A model generated the notes under the pieces. The model was not told the origin of the DNA and did no database searches. It worked only from the letters and a program-made list of their open reading frames with translations. DNA of 64,000 nt, taken from the NCBI GenBank assembly GCA_026129465.1, contig JAHCIA010000001.1, positions 319,964 through 383,963 on the forward strand, read 5' to 3'. How positions within the stretch are numbered: the first letter of the stretch is position 1; each line of letters begins with the position of its first letter. Positions 43,171-52,171 of the stretch are shown here, in pieces. The position numbers were made by a program, and so were the translations under genes. Source of the stretch: Flavobacteriales bacterium. GTDB taxonomy: Bacteria; Bacteroidota; Bacteroidia; Flavobacteriales_F; PHOS-HE28.

Positions 43171-44757
43171 ATGGAGACACTCATCACCCTGCTTCGGATG
43201 CTGCGCCACTTCGGTCCCTGGCTGGCCCTTGTGCTGGGCACAACAGCGCTCCATGCGCAATCCTTGTTCGTGAAGGATGCCCTGGTCACGATCACGCCGG
43301 GCACCGAGGTCCACCTGAGCGGTGACCTCATTACCCAGGCGGCGGCCGAGTTGCGCAACAACGGCACGATCCATCTGGACCGCGACCTGTTCCACAACGG
43401 CACAGGGAATTGTTTCGGCAACAGCCAGGGCACCGTGGTGCTCAACGGCAACTGGCAGACGATCGGAGGATCGGGCATTCCCGTGTTCAACAACCTGGTG
43501 CTGGCGGGCATAGGCGACAAGTCACTGAACAACCATATCGAGGTGGGTGGGGCCGTTGCGGCACCCACGGGCGTGCTTCACCTGAACGATCGCCGCTTGC
43601 ACCTCTCGTCGCGCTCGGCCACAGTGCGCAACCCTTCACCCTTGGCCATACAGCGCACCACGGGGCAGCTCATCAGCGAGACCGATCCCACCATCGGCTA
43701 TGGCACGGTGCGTTGGAACATCGGACAGGCAACGACAGGCAGCGCCTACGTGATGCCCTTCGGCAACGCGGTCACCGGGCACGATCTGCCCTTCATGGTC
43801 ACCGTCACCGATCCCGGTGCGGGGCTGACCGGATGGCTGGCCATGGCCACCTATCCCACGGACCCCATGCCCTGGCCCAACAACCGGCCCCTGCCGGATG
43901 GTCTCACCGAACTGATGAGCATGACCGGCCCGGAGAACGCACCCTTCACCCTGGACCGCTGGTGGGTGATGGAGACCGGTGGCTTCACACAGCCGCCCAT
44001 GGCCGATCTCTCCTTCACCTATCGCGACAGCGAATGGAACAGCGGTACCAACATGATGACCGAAGATGGCCTCATGCTGCAGGACCATTTTGACGGCCAG
44101 TGGCATTTCCCACCTTCGCTGGTCATCCCCACGGACGACCGCCTCATCACCACGGGTGCCGTGTTGCGCAACTCCATCTGGACGGCTTCCTCCATGGGTT
44201 CGCCCTTGCCGGTAACACTATTGCGCTTCGAGGGCGAGCGCCGCGACAGACGGACGGTGCACCTGGATTGGAGCACCGCTTCGGAGCAGTTCTGCGATGG
44301 CTTCGAGGTGTGGCGCATGATCGAGGGCGAGGAGGACTTCACGAAACTTGGCTGGGTGGACGCCGTGGGCATCAGTACGTCACCCAGGCATTACACTTGG
44401 ATCGATGACAACCCCACTGGCCACGTGAGCTACTACATGCTGAAGCAGTTGGATCTCGACGGCGGGCAACAGCCCAGCCCCGTGGTGGCCGTGCAGGGCA
44501 TGGGCCTCCCCGGCGGATTCCTGCTCTATCCGAACCCCGCGACCGATGCGGTACTGGTGGATCTGCCCTTCGCGGTGGAAGGCGCGCTGCACGTGTTCGA
44601 TGGCAGCGGTCGAAGTGTCATCACACAATTGGTCACTGGCGTATCCAGCGTGGAGCGCATAAATGTTTCCCACCTGGCCCCTGGCACCTACATGCTACGT
44701 TTTCAACCCGGCGATGGAAGCATGGATAGCTTCGCTCGGCTGGTGGTCTCGCGTTGA
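43171..44757 (+). CDS. Secreted protein with T9SS type A sorting domain
   Basis: 528 residues from ATG 43171; a GTG at 43147 overlaps the previous stop but is less likely. Signal peptide WLALVLGTTALHAQ, a beta-helix-like stretch (GDLITQAAAELRNNGTIHLD, GNWQTIGGSGIPVFNNLVLA), an unassigned middle and a T9SS C-terminal domain (FLLYPNPATDAVLVDLPFA, HLAPGTYMLRFQPGD). The 20-nt gap to the repeat protein gene suggests a two-gene operon, with the M61-like peptidase gene 18 nt further on. Confidence 0.82.
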   Translation: METLITLLRMLRHFGPWLALVLGTTALHAQSLFVKDALVTITPGTEVHLSGDLITQAAAELRNNGTIHLDRDLFHNGTGNCFGNSQGTVVLNGNWQTIGGSGIPVFNNLVLAGIGDKSLNNHIEVGGAVAAPTGVLHLNDRRLHLSSRSATVRNPSPLAIQRTTGQLISETDPTIGYGTVRWNIGQATTGSAYVMPFGNAVTGHDLPFMVTVTDPGAGLTGWLAMATYPTDPMPWPNNRPLPDGLTELMSMTGPENAPFTLDRWWVMETGGFTQPPMADLSFTYRDSEWNSGTNMMTEDGLMLQDHFDGQWHFPPSLVIPTDDRLITTGAVLRNSIWTASSMGSPLPVTLLRFEGERRDRRTVHLDWSTASEQFCDGFEVWRMIEGEEDFTKLGWVDAVGISTSPRHYTWIDDNPTGHVSYYMLKQLDLDGGQQPSPVVAVQGMGLPGGFLLYPNPATDAVLVDLPFAVEGALHVFDGSGRSVITQLVTGVSSVERINVSHLAPGTYMLRFQPGDGSMDSFARLVVSR

Positions 44758-44775
44758 ACGATACATCACAAGAAG

Positions 44776-46308
44776 ATGAAAAGCCTCCTCCACACCCTCA
44801 CGGCATCCCTGCTCTTGTCCGTGTCGCAGGCCCAGGATCCCATCATCTACACGGTGGACCTCACGGACCAGCGCAACGACCAGCTCAGCATCCGGGTGGA
44901 CCTTCCCGCCCTCGACCGGGAGGTGGTGACCTTCGCATTCCCCCGCATGGTGCCCGGCATCTACGGCGCCATGGAACATGGCCGTCTGGTGCATGCGGTG
45001 TCCGCTTTCGATGAGGAGGGCTATCCCATGGCCGTGCGCAAGGTGGATGTGAACACCTATGTCATCGAAGAAGGACGGGCATTGCGTACGCTCACCTATG
45101 CGGTGGACGACGGCTGGGAGGAATTCGCCCCCCTGTACCAGTATGGCAGCTACCGCAGCAGCGAGGGCACCGTGAAGCGCGACGCGCAGGTGATCAACCA
45201 CAATGCCCTGTTCGGCTATGTGGTGGGAGAGGAGCGGCGGCCGGTCGAGGTCCGCATGACCCACGCACCGACCCACTTTCCGGCCACAGGGCTCACCAGC
45301 ACCGCCAAGGCTCCGGGTTCAACGGTCCTCACCGCGCGCGACTACCGGCACTTGGTGGACAACCCCATGCTGATCGCCGATCCGGATACCGTGCATCTGC
45401 TCATCGGGAACACCAAGGTGCTCGTGGCCTGCCACAGCACCACGGGGCAGCCCATCGCGCGCATGATATCCGAGCAGGCCAAGCCGTTGCTGCGCGACCA
45501 GTTCGCCTACCTCCGTGCCCTGCCCCTGGAGCGTTACACCCTGCTCATCTACCACCATCCCAACAGGGAGGAGGGCAACTACCAGGCGGATGGCCTTGAA
45601 CACGCGTCCAGCACGCTCATCCTGCTCTGCCTGCCCTTGGAAGCCGAAATGCTCGGTGGTGTGGTCAGTGATATCATCAGCCACGAGGTCTTCCACACCT
45701 TGCTGCCGATCCACCTGCACGGCGAGGAGATCGCGCACTACGACTGGTCCGATCCCCAGGTGGGTTCGCACCTCTGGCTCTACGAGGGCATGACCGAATA
45801 CTTCGCCATGCACATGCCGGTGAAGCAGGGGAGGGCCACGGTGCAGGAATTCCTGGCCACACTGGAGGAGAAGACGAAGAAGATGAGCGGGTTCCCCGAC
45901 GATGAGGCGCTCACCCTTCTGAGCCGTGATGCCGTGACCAGGCAGGATGCCTACCCGAATTTCTACCAGAAAGGCGCCCTGTTCTGCATGCTGCTCGACA
46001 TAGAACTGCGCGCGCTGAGCAAAGGCCGGTATGGCGCGGTGGACCTCTGCACCGACATGGCGCGCGTCTATGGGCCGGACAAGCCTTTCAAGGATGATGC
46101 GCTCTTCGCGGAGCTGGCGCGCGTGAGCGGCCTCCCCTCCATCGAAGGCTTCCTGCGAGACCACTTGGATCGTCCGGTGAAGCTCGATGTGGCGAAGCAA
46201 CTGGCCCGTGCTGGTATCGTCCGGGATGCCACGAATGGAGGATACCGGTCGGATCCCAAAGCCACCGGCGAGCAGCAAAAGCTGCGCAAGGCCTGGTTGG
46301 GACGATAG
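44776..46308 (+). CDS. M61-like (glycyl aminopeptidase) metallopeptidase
   Basis: 510 residues. Signal peptide KSLLHTLTASLLLSVSQAQ; an N-terminal beta domain (YTVDLTDQRNDQLSIRVDLP) as in M61; the zinc site HEVFH (His302 and His306) and the third ligand/catalytic Glu in LWLYEGMTEYF (about residue 337), all as in M61/M1 gluzincins. C-terminal helical part and no PDZ domain recognised, unlike the longer family members. Periplasmic or secreted peptide hydrolysis is likely. It lies 18 nt after the T9SS protein gene. Confidence 0.87.
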   Translation: MKSLLHTLTASLLLSVSQAQDPIIYTVDLTDQRNDQLSIRVDLPALDREVVTFAFPRMVPGIYGAMEHGRLVHAVSAFDEEGYPMAVRKVDVNTYVIEEGRALRTLTYAVDDGWEEFAPLYQYGSYRSSEGTVKRDAQVINHNALFGYVVGEERRPVEVRMTHAPTHFPATGLTSTAKAPGSTVLTARDYRHLVDNPMLIADPDTVHLLIGNTKVLVACHSTTGQPIARMISEQAKPLLRDQFAYLRALPLERYTLLIYHHPNREEGNYQADGLEHASSTLILLCLPLEAEMLGGVVSDIISHEVFHTLLPIHLHGEEIAHYDWSDPQVGSHLWLYEGMTEYFAMHMPVKQGRATVQEFLATLEEKTKKMSGFPDDEALTLLSRDAVTRQDAYPNFYQKGALFCMLLDIELRALSKGRYGAVDLCTDMARVYGPDKPFKDDALFAELARVSGLPSIEGFLRDHLDRPVKLDVAKQLARAGIVRDATNGGYRSDPKATGEQQKLRKAWLGR

Positions 46309-46314
46309 TCCGAC

Positions 46315-46725
46315 TCACGCGCAACCCTTGCAGCGGCCCTCCAGGTCCAGGTGGCTGCCCGTGAGCTTGAAGCCTTTCGGAAGCTTCACCGCGGGCATGG
46401 TCACCTGTTCCAGGCAATACACCGCGCCACAGCCCACGCAGCGGAAATGCGCATGGGTATCCTGGTGGCGATGCGTGTCACACCCGTCGGCACAGGCCGC
46501 GTAGCAGGCCACGCCCTCGGCATCCATCACCCGGTGCGCCAGGCCGGCCTCCTCAAAGGCTTGCAGCACACGGAACAAGGTCACACGATCGGCCAGACCA
46601 GGAAGCGCTGACTCCACATCGTGCTGGGCCAAGGCCCGGGGACTGCCTTGCAACAACTCCAGCACCGCCAGGCGGGCGTCCGTCACACGCAGGCCATGCT
46701 CACGCAGGAGGGAGGCGGTATCCAT
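46315..46725 (-). CDS. Fur-family regulator, Zur-like
   Basis: 136 residues from ATG 46725. Winged helix RLAVLELLQGSPRALAQHDV...RVTLFRVLQAFEEAGLAHRV is of Fur type; the metal/structural sites are CDTHRHQDTHAHF, CVGCGAVYC and GRCKGC (Cys4 zinc). The neighbouring lipoprotein and MerC genes and two palindromic sites in the shared upstream region point to zinc (Zur) rather than iron; a metal assignment from sequence alone is uncertain. It is divergent from the lipoprotein gene. Confidence 0.9.
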   Translation of the reverse strand: MDTASLLREHGLRVTDARLAVLELLQGSPRALAQHDVESALPGLADRVTLFRVLQAFEEAGLAHRVMDAEGVACYAACADGCDTHRHQDTHAHFRCVGCGAVYCLEQVTMPAVKLPKGFKLTGSHLDLEGRCKGCA

Positions 46726-46744
46726 GGCCGCGAAGATAATTGTC

Positions 46745-46757
46745 GCCACCGGGTTGC
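46745..46757 (-). promoter_or_regulatory. Zur-like operator, copy 1
   Basis: GCCACC G GGTTGC, one mismatch from copy 2, within the presumed leader of the regulator gene, downstream of a CACCTTTG -7-like element (46766-46773, minus strand). Confidence 0.5.
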
Positions 46758-46782
46758 GTTTTGATCAAAGGTGTGCATATTT

Positions 46783-46795
46783 GCAACCGGGTTGC
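46783..46795 (+). promoter_or_regulatory. Zur-like operator, copy 2
   Basis: Perfect palindrome GCAACC G GGTTGC with AT-rich flanks ATT/AAT, 35 nt before the lipoprotein ATG at 46831, 38 bp centre to centre from copy 1. Binding of a dimer here would block the divergent lipoprotein-merC unit. Confidence 0.6.
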
Positions 46796-46830
46796 GAATG
46801 ACGTCCACGACCTTCCAACGGAGAAATACG

Positions 46831-47421
46831 ATGGGACCTCTCATGAACATTGGCACCGCGCTGGTGCTTGGTGTGGCCATGATCATGGCCGGGTGCAAGA
46901 AGGATGATCCGGTCCCACCCACGCCGGGTGGCAACAACCCGCCGCCCAATGAACAGGAGCTGATCACCACGGTGGTCCTCCATTTCGAGAGCCAGGATGG
47001 CACCGAGCACAGGCAATTCGTCTGGCGCGATCTGGATGGCGACGGAGGCGACGCGCCCGTGATCGAGGTGGAGCCGCTCACAGCGGGCCAGGTCTACAGC
47101 GTGCATGTACAATTGCTCGATGAGAGCAAGGACCCACCGGTGGATATCACGCACGAGGTGGAGCAGGAGGCCGAGGAACACCAGTTCTTCTACATCGTGG
47201 ACGGTGTCGGTGCGAGTTTCGTCTATGCGGACGCCGATGCGAATGGGCATCCGGTGGGCATCGGGACCATTTGGACCATGGGCGCGGCGGGCTCCGGCAC
47301 ATTGACGGTGGTACTGCGGCACGAACCGGACAAGGACGCGCCCGGCGCAAGTGCTGGTGACATCACCAATGCAGGTGGGGACACGGATGTGGAGGTGACC
47401 TTCCCGCTGATCATCCAGTGA
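46831..47421 (+). CDS. Lipoprotein of the Bacteroidota 'type 1 periplasmic-binding-fold' metal-uptake group
   Basis: 196 residues. Lipobox VAMIMAGC at residue 20. The mature part reads VVLHFESQDGTEHRQFVWRD, LDGDGGDAPVIEVEPLTAGQ, ITHEVEQEAEEHQFFYIVDG, GTLTVVLRHEPDKDAPGASA and GDITNAGGDTDVEVTFPL. I remember this pattern from flavobacterial genes annotated with that name and placed next to Zur-like regulators, TonB receptors and MerC genes. It may be a surface metal-binding or scaffold lipoprotein. The stop overlaps the ATG of the MerC gene (TGATG). Confidence 0.75.
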   Translation: MGPLMNIGTALVLGVAMIMAGCKKDDPVPPTPGGNNPPPNEQELITTVVLHFESQDGTEHRQFVWRDLDGDGGDAPVIEVEPLTAGQVYSVHVQLLDESKDPPVDITHEVEQEAEEHQFFYIVDGVGASFVYADADANGHPVGIGTIWTMGAAGSGTLTVVLRHEPDKDAPGASAGDITNAGGDTDVEVTFPLIIQ

Positions 47422-47843
47422 TGTCCACAACGATCCACCTACCCGCCATGGCCTCCGACCGATCACGCCGGGCCGACCTGCTGGGCATGACCAATTCGGT
47501 GTTGTGCCTGGCGCATTGCCTGGCCATGCCCTTGCTGGTGGCCATGGGCGCGGCCTTCCTCCACCACCCCCTGGTGTCGGTGGCCTTCATCGCCGTGGCG
47601 GCATGGGCCGTGCATGGTGCCACGCGCAGGTCCGTGAAGCGTGTTCTCACTTGGTACCTCTGGTCGGCGTGGGTGGTATTCGGCATCACGTTGATGCTGG
47701 AGGACCTGCATCACGGTTTTGAGATAGCCAGCCTGCTCGCATCGGCCGCCTTGGTGTTGGGGCACTTGCTGAATCGGTTCGGGGGGCCGTCCGTGCCAGC
47801 GGGTCAGGACAGTCTTTCGAGCAGCCCGTCCACGATGCCGTAG
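47421..47843 (+). CDS. MerC-domain membrane protein
   Basis: 140 residues. Four hydrophobic spans with the MerC-type N-terminal motif LGMTNSVLCLAHCLAMPLL (CLAHC pair) and a C-terminal LGHLLNRF. MerC proteins transport metal ions across the inner membrane; in this setting an unknown metal linked to Zur control is likely. The ATG at 47421 shares its A with the stop of the lipoprotein gene, so the two are coupled. The 3' end overlaps the convergent clpP by 40 bp. Confidence 0.83.
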   Translation: MSTTIHLPAMASDRSRRADLLGMTNSVLCLAHCLAMPLLVAMGAAFLHHPLVSVAFIAVAAWAVHGATRRSVKRVLTWYLWSAWVVFGITLMLEDLHHGFEIASLLASAALVLGHLLNRFGGPSVPAGQDSLSSSPSTMP

Positions 47844-48358
47844 GCCACGCTCTCCTGCGCATCCATCCAGTGGTCCCGGTCGAAGTCCTTGAGGATGCGT
47901 TCCACCGGTTGGCCACAATTCTCCGCCAGTATCCTTGCCCCGAGGTCACGCGTTTTCAGGATCTCCTTCATCTGGATCTCCAGATCGGCGGAAGTGCCAT
48001 GTGCGCCGCCACTGGGCTGGTGGATCATGACCCTGGCGTTCGGCAGGATGAAGCGACGGCCTTTGACACCGGCTGAGAGCAGGATGGACCCCATGGAGGC
48101 GGCGTAGCCCGTGCAGATGGTGCTCACCGGGCTATGGAGGCTGTTCATCGCGTCCAGGATGGCCATGCCCGAGGTGACATAGCCGCCGGGACTGTTGATC
48201 AGCAGTTGGATCTCCTTGCCGGGCGCGACAAGGTCCAGATAGAGCAGCCTTTCGATTACATGACGGGCCGAGCGGTCCTCCACCGGCCCCCATAGGAAGA
48301 CTTTGCGTTCGTCCAGGATCCTGCCGTCGATGAGGTCTTGGAGTGTGGGGTTTTGCAT
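47804..48358 (-). CDS. clpP: ATP-dependent Clp protease proteolytic subunit
   Basis: 184 residues from ATG 48358. The catalytic triad is Ser88 in TGYAASMGS, His113 in RVMIHQPSGG and Asp160 in KDFDRDHWM; the ClpP oligomer helix and NSPGG stretches are present. It is shorter than the usual 200-220-residue Bacteroidota ClpP and has no long N-terminal propeptide, so it may be a second ClpP paralogue. No ClpX/ClpA gene is nearby. Starts further upstream (48439) would overlap the DUF429 gene. Confidence 0.93.
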   Translation of the reverse strand: MQNPTLQDLIDGRILDERKVFLWGPVEDRSARHVIERLLYLDLVAPGKEIQLLINSPGGYVTSGMAILDAMNSLHSPVSTICTGYAASMGSILLSAGVKGRRFILPNARVMIHQPSGGAHGTSADLEIQMKEILKTRDLGARILAENCGQPVERILKDFDRDHWMDAQESVAYGIVDGLLERLS

Positions 48359-48435
48359 GGTGGTATCGGATCGGTGTCGAAAGATGTCCTCAGGCGCGAT
48401 CCGATCCGGCCAGGATGTGATGGACGGCGGTCGGC

Positions 48436-49008
48436 TCACACGAGGATCAGCCCCTCGTGTTCATCCCCGAGGCGCTCAGCACCGCCCCGTTGGTGGCGGT
48501 ATCCGCTCAGCCAGCACAGCCAGGCGTCCGCTTCGTGGCGGTCCTTCGGCTCGGGCGGTGGCAGGGTGAAGAGACCGGCCATGAGCCGCAGCTTGTGGCG
48601 GGGTATGGCACGTCCCGCCGGTATCCTCAGATAGTCCCATTCCTGCCGGATGAGGGCTGCGGGATACACCTCATGCACCTCAATGCCGCGCGCACGCCAG
48701 CGCTGCGCCAGGCGAATGGCGCGCGCGGTAAGGCCGCCAAGGAACATGGGACTCATGCCACCGGCCAGACGGTCGGCACGGCGGAAGAAGTGGTCCTGCC
48801 CCTTGCCGTAGTAAGCGCCCGGCAGACTCAGCGGCGCATCGATGTAGATCGCTGTCGGAGCGCGCAGGCGCACTTCATCGTCGAGCCAGCCATCGGCATC
48901 CTCGCCCTTGGCGCAACGGCTGAAGCGGAAGAGTCCCCGTTCGCGCCAGCAGACCACGGTGCTGCCCGCCGTGCGCGCGCCGAAGTCGATGCCGATGTGT
49001 TGGTCCAT
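48436..49008 (-). CDS. DUF429-like protein, predicted RNase H-fold
   Basis: 190 residues. Starts with the RNase-H-like IGIDFGARTAGSTVV; Asp in YIDAPLSLP and EADAWLCWL supply the acidic pattern seen in DUF429 nuclease-like proteins. Function unknown; the fold predicts nuclease or phosphotransfer chemistry. It is on the same strand 78 nt upstream of clpP and 38 nt after a small CutA-like gene. Confidence 0.75.
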   Translation of the reverse strand: MDQHIGIDFGARTAGSTVVCWRERGLFRFSRCAKGEDADGWLDDEVRLRAPTAIYIDAPLSLPGAYYGKGQDHFFRRADRLAGGMSPMFLGGLTARAIRLAQRWRARGIEVHEVYPAALIRQEWDYLRIPAGRAIPRHKLRLMAGLFTLPPPEPKDRHEADAWLCWLSGYRHQRGGAERLGDEHEGLILV

Positions 49009-49046
49009 CGCGCAAGGAACAACGCGGAGGGCCGCACCGTTCGCCG

Positions 49047-49358
49047 TCAGACCTTGGCCATGCGCTCCATCAGCTCCTTGGTGCTCTTCGGGTCAAGCGC
49101 GGTGACCGGTTGCGCCCAGACACGCACCAACCTTTCGCCCAAAAGCTCCATGGCCGTGCGCTCCACCGTACTGTGGAGCAGGGCCTTGGTGAAGCCGATC
49201 AAGTGGGTGAGAGACCGCCGTTCCAAATGGCCGCTGACCCACACCAGGTCCACATGCTCCTCAATGGTATCGAACATCAACAGTCCATGCTCGTGCAACA
49301 CGCCTGCAAGCTCCACGGCGTCGGCTTCGGTGAGGGTGAGGAAGGAGATGCGGATCAT
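49047..49358 (-). CDS. Small ferredoxin-fold protein, CutA-like (tentative)
   Basis: 103 residues. The order of secondary structure and the ending RVWAQPVTALDP resemble CutA divalent-ion tolerance proteins, but the conserved CutA residues are not clearly there, so this is tentative. The start is 6 nt from the stop of the TolC gene and it is probably co-transcribed with the export operon. Confidence 0.55.
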   Translation of the reverse strand: MIRISFLTLTEADAVELAGVLHEHGLLMFDTIEEHVDLVWVSGHLERRSLTHLIGFTKALLHSTVERTAMELLGERLVRVWAQPVTALDPKSTKELMERMAKV

Positions 49359-49364
49359 GGCGTA

Positions 49365-50792
49365 TCAGTTGGAAGTGAGTTGTGAGGCGACCTCCTGCCA
49401 GAGGATGCCGGCGTCACGATCGAGGATGAAGAAGGCCTTGCGCAGGCGGCCTTCGAGTTCCACCTGCTTGATGCGGCTGTCGAGCAAGGCCACTTCGCGC
49501 TGGTTCACCAGGAAGAGGGAACTTTCCCCGGCGGCGAAGCGCGTGTTCTCGCCTGCGAGCAGAGCCCGGTAGTTGCGCACCATGGCGGCACCGAGGTCCA
49601 CCTGTCTGTTCAAGGTCGCCAGTTCCTCGTAGCGCCTGCCGATGGTGTTGCGGATGCCGAGGCGCTGGCGCTCCAGGCCCAACTCGGCATCCGTCAGGCC
49701 CAGGTTGGCCAGACCGAGTTCGCCTCTTTCGCGCCGGAGGAAGAGCGGCATGCTGAAACCCAGGCCCCACTGGCGGTCGGCGGTGTTCCAAGTGGGCGTT
49801 CCTTCGCCGCGCACCACCCCACCGCCTGCCAGGAAGGCGTGGCTCAGGTCGAGCCGGGGTTTGAGGAATTCGCTGCGCAGGCGACGCTCCACTTCCAACT
49901 GGCGCAAACGTCCCTGCTGTTCCAGCAGGTCGGGATGCCGATCCACGGCACGCGCCATCAATGTGTCCAGCGGAGGAGGAGCATCGGGTGCTTTCAGGTC
50001 GTTGGTATCGGGCAGGAGCGATGGCGCGATCTCCAGCGGGCGCAATGCCTCGTCCCACAGGTGGTTGCTGAGCCGCAGGCCGCTCACGCGGTAGGCCAGT
50101 TCCGCATCCTGCAGGCGCAGCCTACGATCCTGCACCTGCAGCAGGGCTTCGAGCGTGTCGATGGCGGGTACATCACCGCCGCGGAAGCTGCCGCGCACGG
50201 CGGTGAGGCGCACTTCGGCCTGTCGTACGGCATCGCGGGCCACCAGCAACTGGCGGTAGGCGGCCACCCAGTCCACGTGGTCGCTGAGCGCTTCGAGGAA
50301 GACCTCGTTCAGCAGGCGCTGCCGGTCGGCCTCGGCCATGTCCTGAAAGGCCTGGGCCTTGCGCAGTTCGGCTCGCCGCCTGTCGATGAAGAGCCCCTGG
50401 CCGAGTTGCACGGAGGCGCCCAAGCGCAGTTGCCCATCGCTTGGCATCATGTTCTGCGGGTCCAGGAACACACCGTCGCTTTCGCTGTAGCCGCCGAAGA
50501 CCTCCGCACCGAACCAGGTGGGTACACGCAGGCCGACGTCGAGCAGGCGGTAGTATTCGGTGCCGCCGAAACTCTTCTCCGTGACCCCGCCCTGCGCCAC
50601 GGGATCGAAAGCGCCGCGCGCGCTGCGCAGCACGGCCTCGCCCATGGCGTTGCGCAGGCCGGCCTGCCGCGCGGCGGGATGGTTGTCGGCCACCAGTTGC
50701 AGCAGGGCCTTGCGTGTGAGCAGGGGTCCGTCGCTCTGGGCCTGTGCCATGGCCGCGAACGCCACCAGGGGGAGGAAGAGCAGGTTGCGCAT
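49365..50792 (-). CDS. TolC-family outer-membrane efflux protein
   Basis: 475 residues. Signal peptide RNLLFLPLVAFAAMAQAQ; two OEP repeats with long amphipathic helices (RRAELRKAQAFQDMAEADRQ ... LELERQRLGIRNTIGRRYEE) forming the trimeric tunnel. Works with the HlyD and ABC proteins encoded upstream. Start ATG 50792 shares one base with the HlyD stop (TGATG). Confidence 0.92.
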   Translation of the reverse strand: MRNLLFLPLVAFAAMAQAQSDGPLLTRKALLQLVADNHPAARQAGLRNAMGEAVLRSARGAFDPVAQGGVTEKSFGGTEYYRLLDVGLRVPTWFGAEVFGGYSESDGVFLDPQNMMPSDGQLRLGASVQLGQGLFIDRRRAELRKAQAFQDMAEADRQRLLNEVFLEALSDHVDWVAAYRQLLVARDAVRQAEVRLTAVRGSFRGGDVPAIDTLEALLQVQDRRLRLQDAELAYRVSGLRLSNHLWDEALRPLEIAPSLLPDTNDLKAPDAPPPLDTLMARAVDRHPDLLEQQGRLRQLEVERRLRSEFLKPRLDLSHAFLAGGGVVRGEGTPTWNTADRQWGLGFSMPLFLRRERGELGLANLGLTDAELGLERQRLGIRNTIGRRYEELATLNRQVDLGAAMVRNYRALLAGENTRFAAGESSLFLVNQREVALLDSRIKQVELEGRLRKAFFILDRDAGILWQEVASQLTSN

Positions 50793-52165
50793 CACTCCTC
50801 GATCTTGGCGGGCACGGGCCAGTTGCCCACAGGTTTCAGATCCTTGTAGAGATCGGGTGGGAAGCCGTTGAGTTGGCGCCACAGTTCGTACCAGATCGGC
50901 ACGTCCTTCAGCAGTGCGATGCCCAGCGCCCCGCTGCCCATGCGCAAGGCATCGGGCCAGGGCTTGTCATCGGGGTCGGGCGCCACCAGGATGCGGTACC
51001 TGCCATTGGCGCTGATCAGGTTGTCGATGGCCACCACCTTGCCGCCGTAGGTGCCGTAGCTCACGTTGGGCCAGCCGCTGAAGACGATCGCGGGCCAGCC
51101 GTCGAAGAGGAAGCGCACTTTCTGCCCGTTGTGCACCAACGGCATGTCCATGGGCCGCACGTATAGTTCCACGGCCATCTCGAAGCGCTCGGGCAGGATG
51201 CTGATCAACGGTTCACCCTCCTTGATCAGCTCGCCCAGGCCGGTGCGCAGGGCCTGCGTCACGTAGCCGCTCTGTGGCGCGGTGATGTAATAGTTGCCCG
51301 CGCGGATGGTGTAGCTGGCGAGGTCCACCTGCATCTTGCTCACCTCGGCCTCGGTGGTGTAGTACTGGCTCATGCTCGCGTACTTCTCACTCTCGGCCTT
51401 GGACAATTTGTCGCGGTAGTCGTTGCGGATGCCGCCGAGGTCCAGTTCGGCGTTGAGCAGTTCGTTGCGGCTTTGGAGCAGGTCGTTCTCGGCGTCGATC
51501 AGGTTGGCGTTGGCGCGTTGCTCGTTCACCCTGCGGCGTTCCAGTTCCACCATGCTGATCAGGCCCTGTGCGAATTGCTCCTCACCACGCTTCAACTGGT
51601 CTCGTGCCACGGTGATCTCGGTGCGGGAAGCCACCACGCGGATGCTGTCGCTGGCGATGCTGAGTTGGGCCTGCAGGATCTTGTTGCGCGCCTGGTCCAG
51701 CTTGATGCGCATGGCCTGGTTGAGCGCGGCGATCTGCGCATCGAGCGCGGCCACCTTCTCCTGGTAGCTGCGGGCGGTCATCTCCTTCGCGCTGATCTGC
51801 TGTCCGGTGCGCTCCAGCAGCATCGGATCGAAATACTGCTGTTCCACCTCGCTGATACGCAACAGCGTATCGCCCTGCACCACACGCTGGCCCTCCTGCA
51901 CGTACCATTGCTCGATGCGGCCTGGGATGATGGCATGCACGGTCTGCGGACGCATGCCGGGGTCCAGGCCGGTGAGCGTGCCACGTGCGCGGATGTTCTG
52001 GGTCCACGGCAGGAAGAGCGAGAGAAGGAAGATGATCAGGAAGGTGGCGATGACACGTGCGAACCTGCGTGCCGAACGGGGATCGCCCACGGCCGTCATG
52101 GAACGGTATGTGCGCTCATCCAGCCTGGGCGTGGCGCTCTCGGGACCGATGTGGATGTCGAGCAT
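50792..52165 (-). CDS. HlyD-family membrane fusion protein
   Basis: 457 residues. One N-terminal TM helix (VIATFLIIFLLSLFLPW), a barrel-sandwich/biotinyl-like domain split around two long coiled-coil helices (about 120-285; AEVSKMQVDLAS etc.), then the beta-barrel (GYVTQALRTGLGELIKEGEP, YVRPMDMPLVHNGQKVRFLF). It joins the inner-membrane ABC protein to the TolC channel. The start is 6 nt from the ABC gene's stop codon. Confidence 0.93.
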   Translation of the reverse strand: MLDIHIGPESATPRLDERTYRSMTAVGDPRSARRFARVIATFLIIFLLSLFLPWTQNIRARGTLTGLDPGMRPQTVHAIIPGRIEQWYVQEGQRVVQGDTLLRISEVEQQYFDPMLLERTGQQISAKEMTARSYQEKVAALDAQIAALNQAMRIKLDQARNKILQAQLSIASDSIRVVASRTEITVARDQLKRGEEQFAQGLISMVELERRRVNEQRANANLIDAENDLLQSRNELLNAELDLGGIRNDYRDKLSKAESEKYASMSQYYTTEAEVSKMQVDLASYTIRAGNYYITAPQSGYVTQALRTGLGELIKEGEPLISILPERFEMAVELYVRPMDMPLVHNGQKVRFLFDGWPAIVFSGWPNVSYGTYGGKVVAIDNLISANGRYRILVAPDPDDKPWPDALRMGSGALGIALLKDVPIWYELWRQLNGFPPDLYKDLKPVGNWPVPAKIEE

Positions 52166-52171
52166 GGCGCG

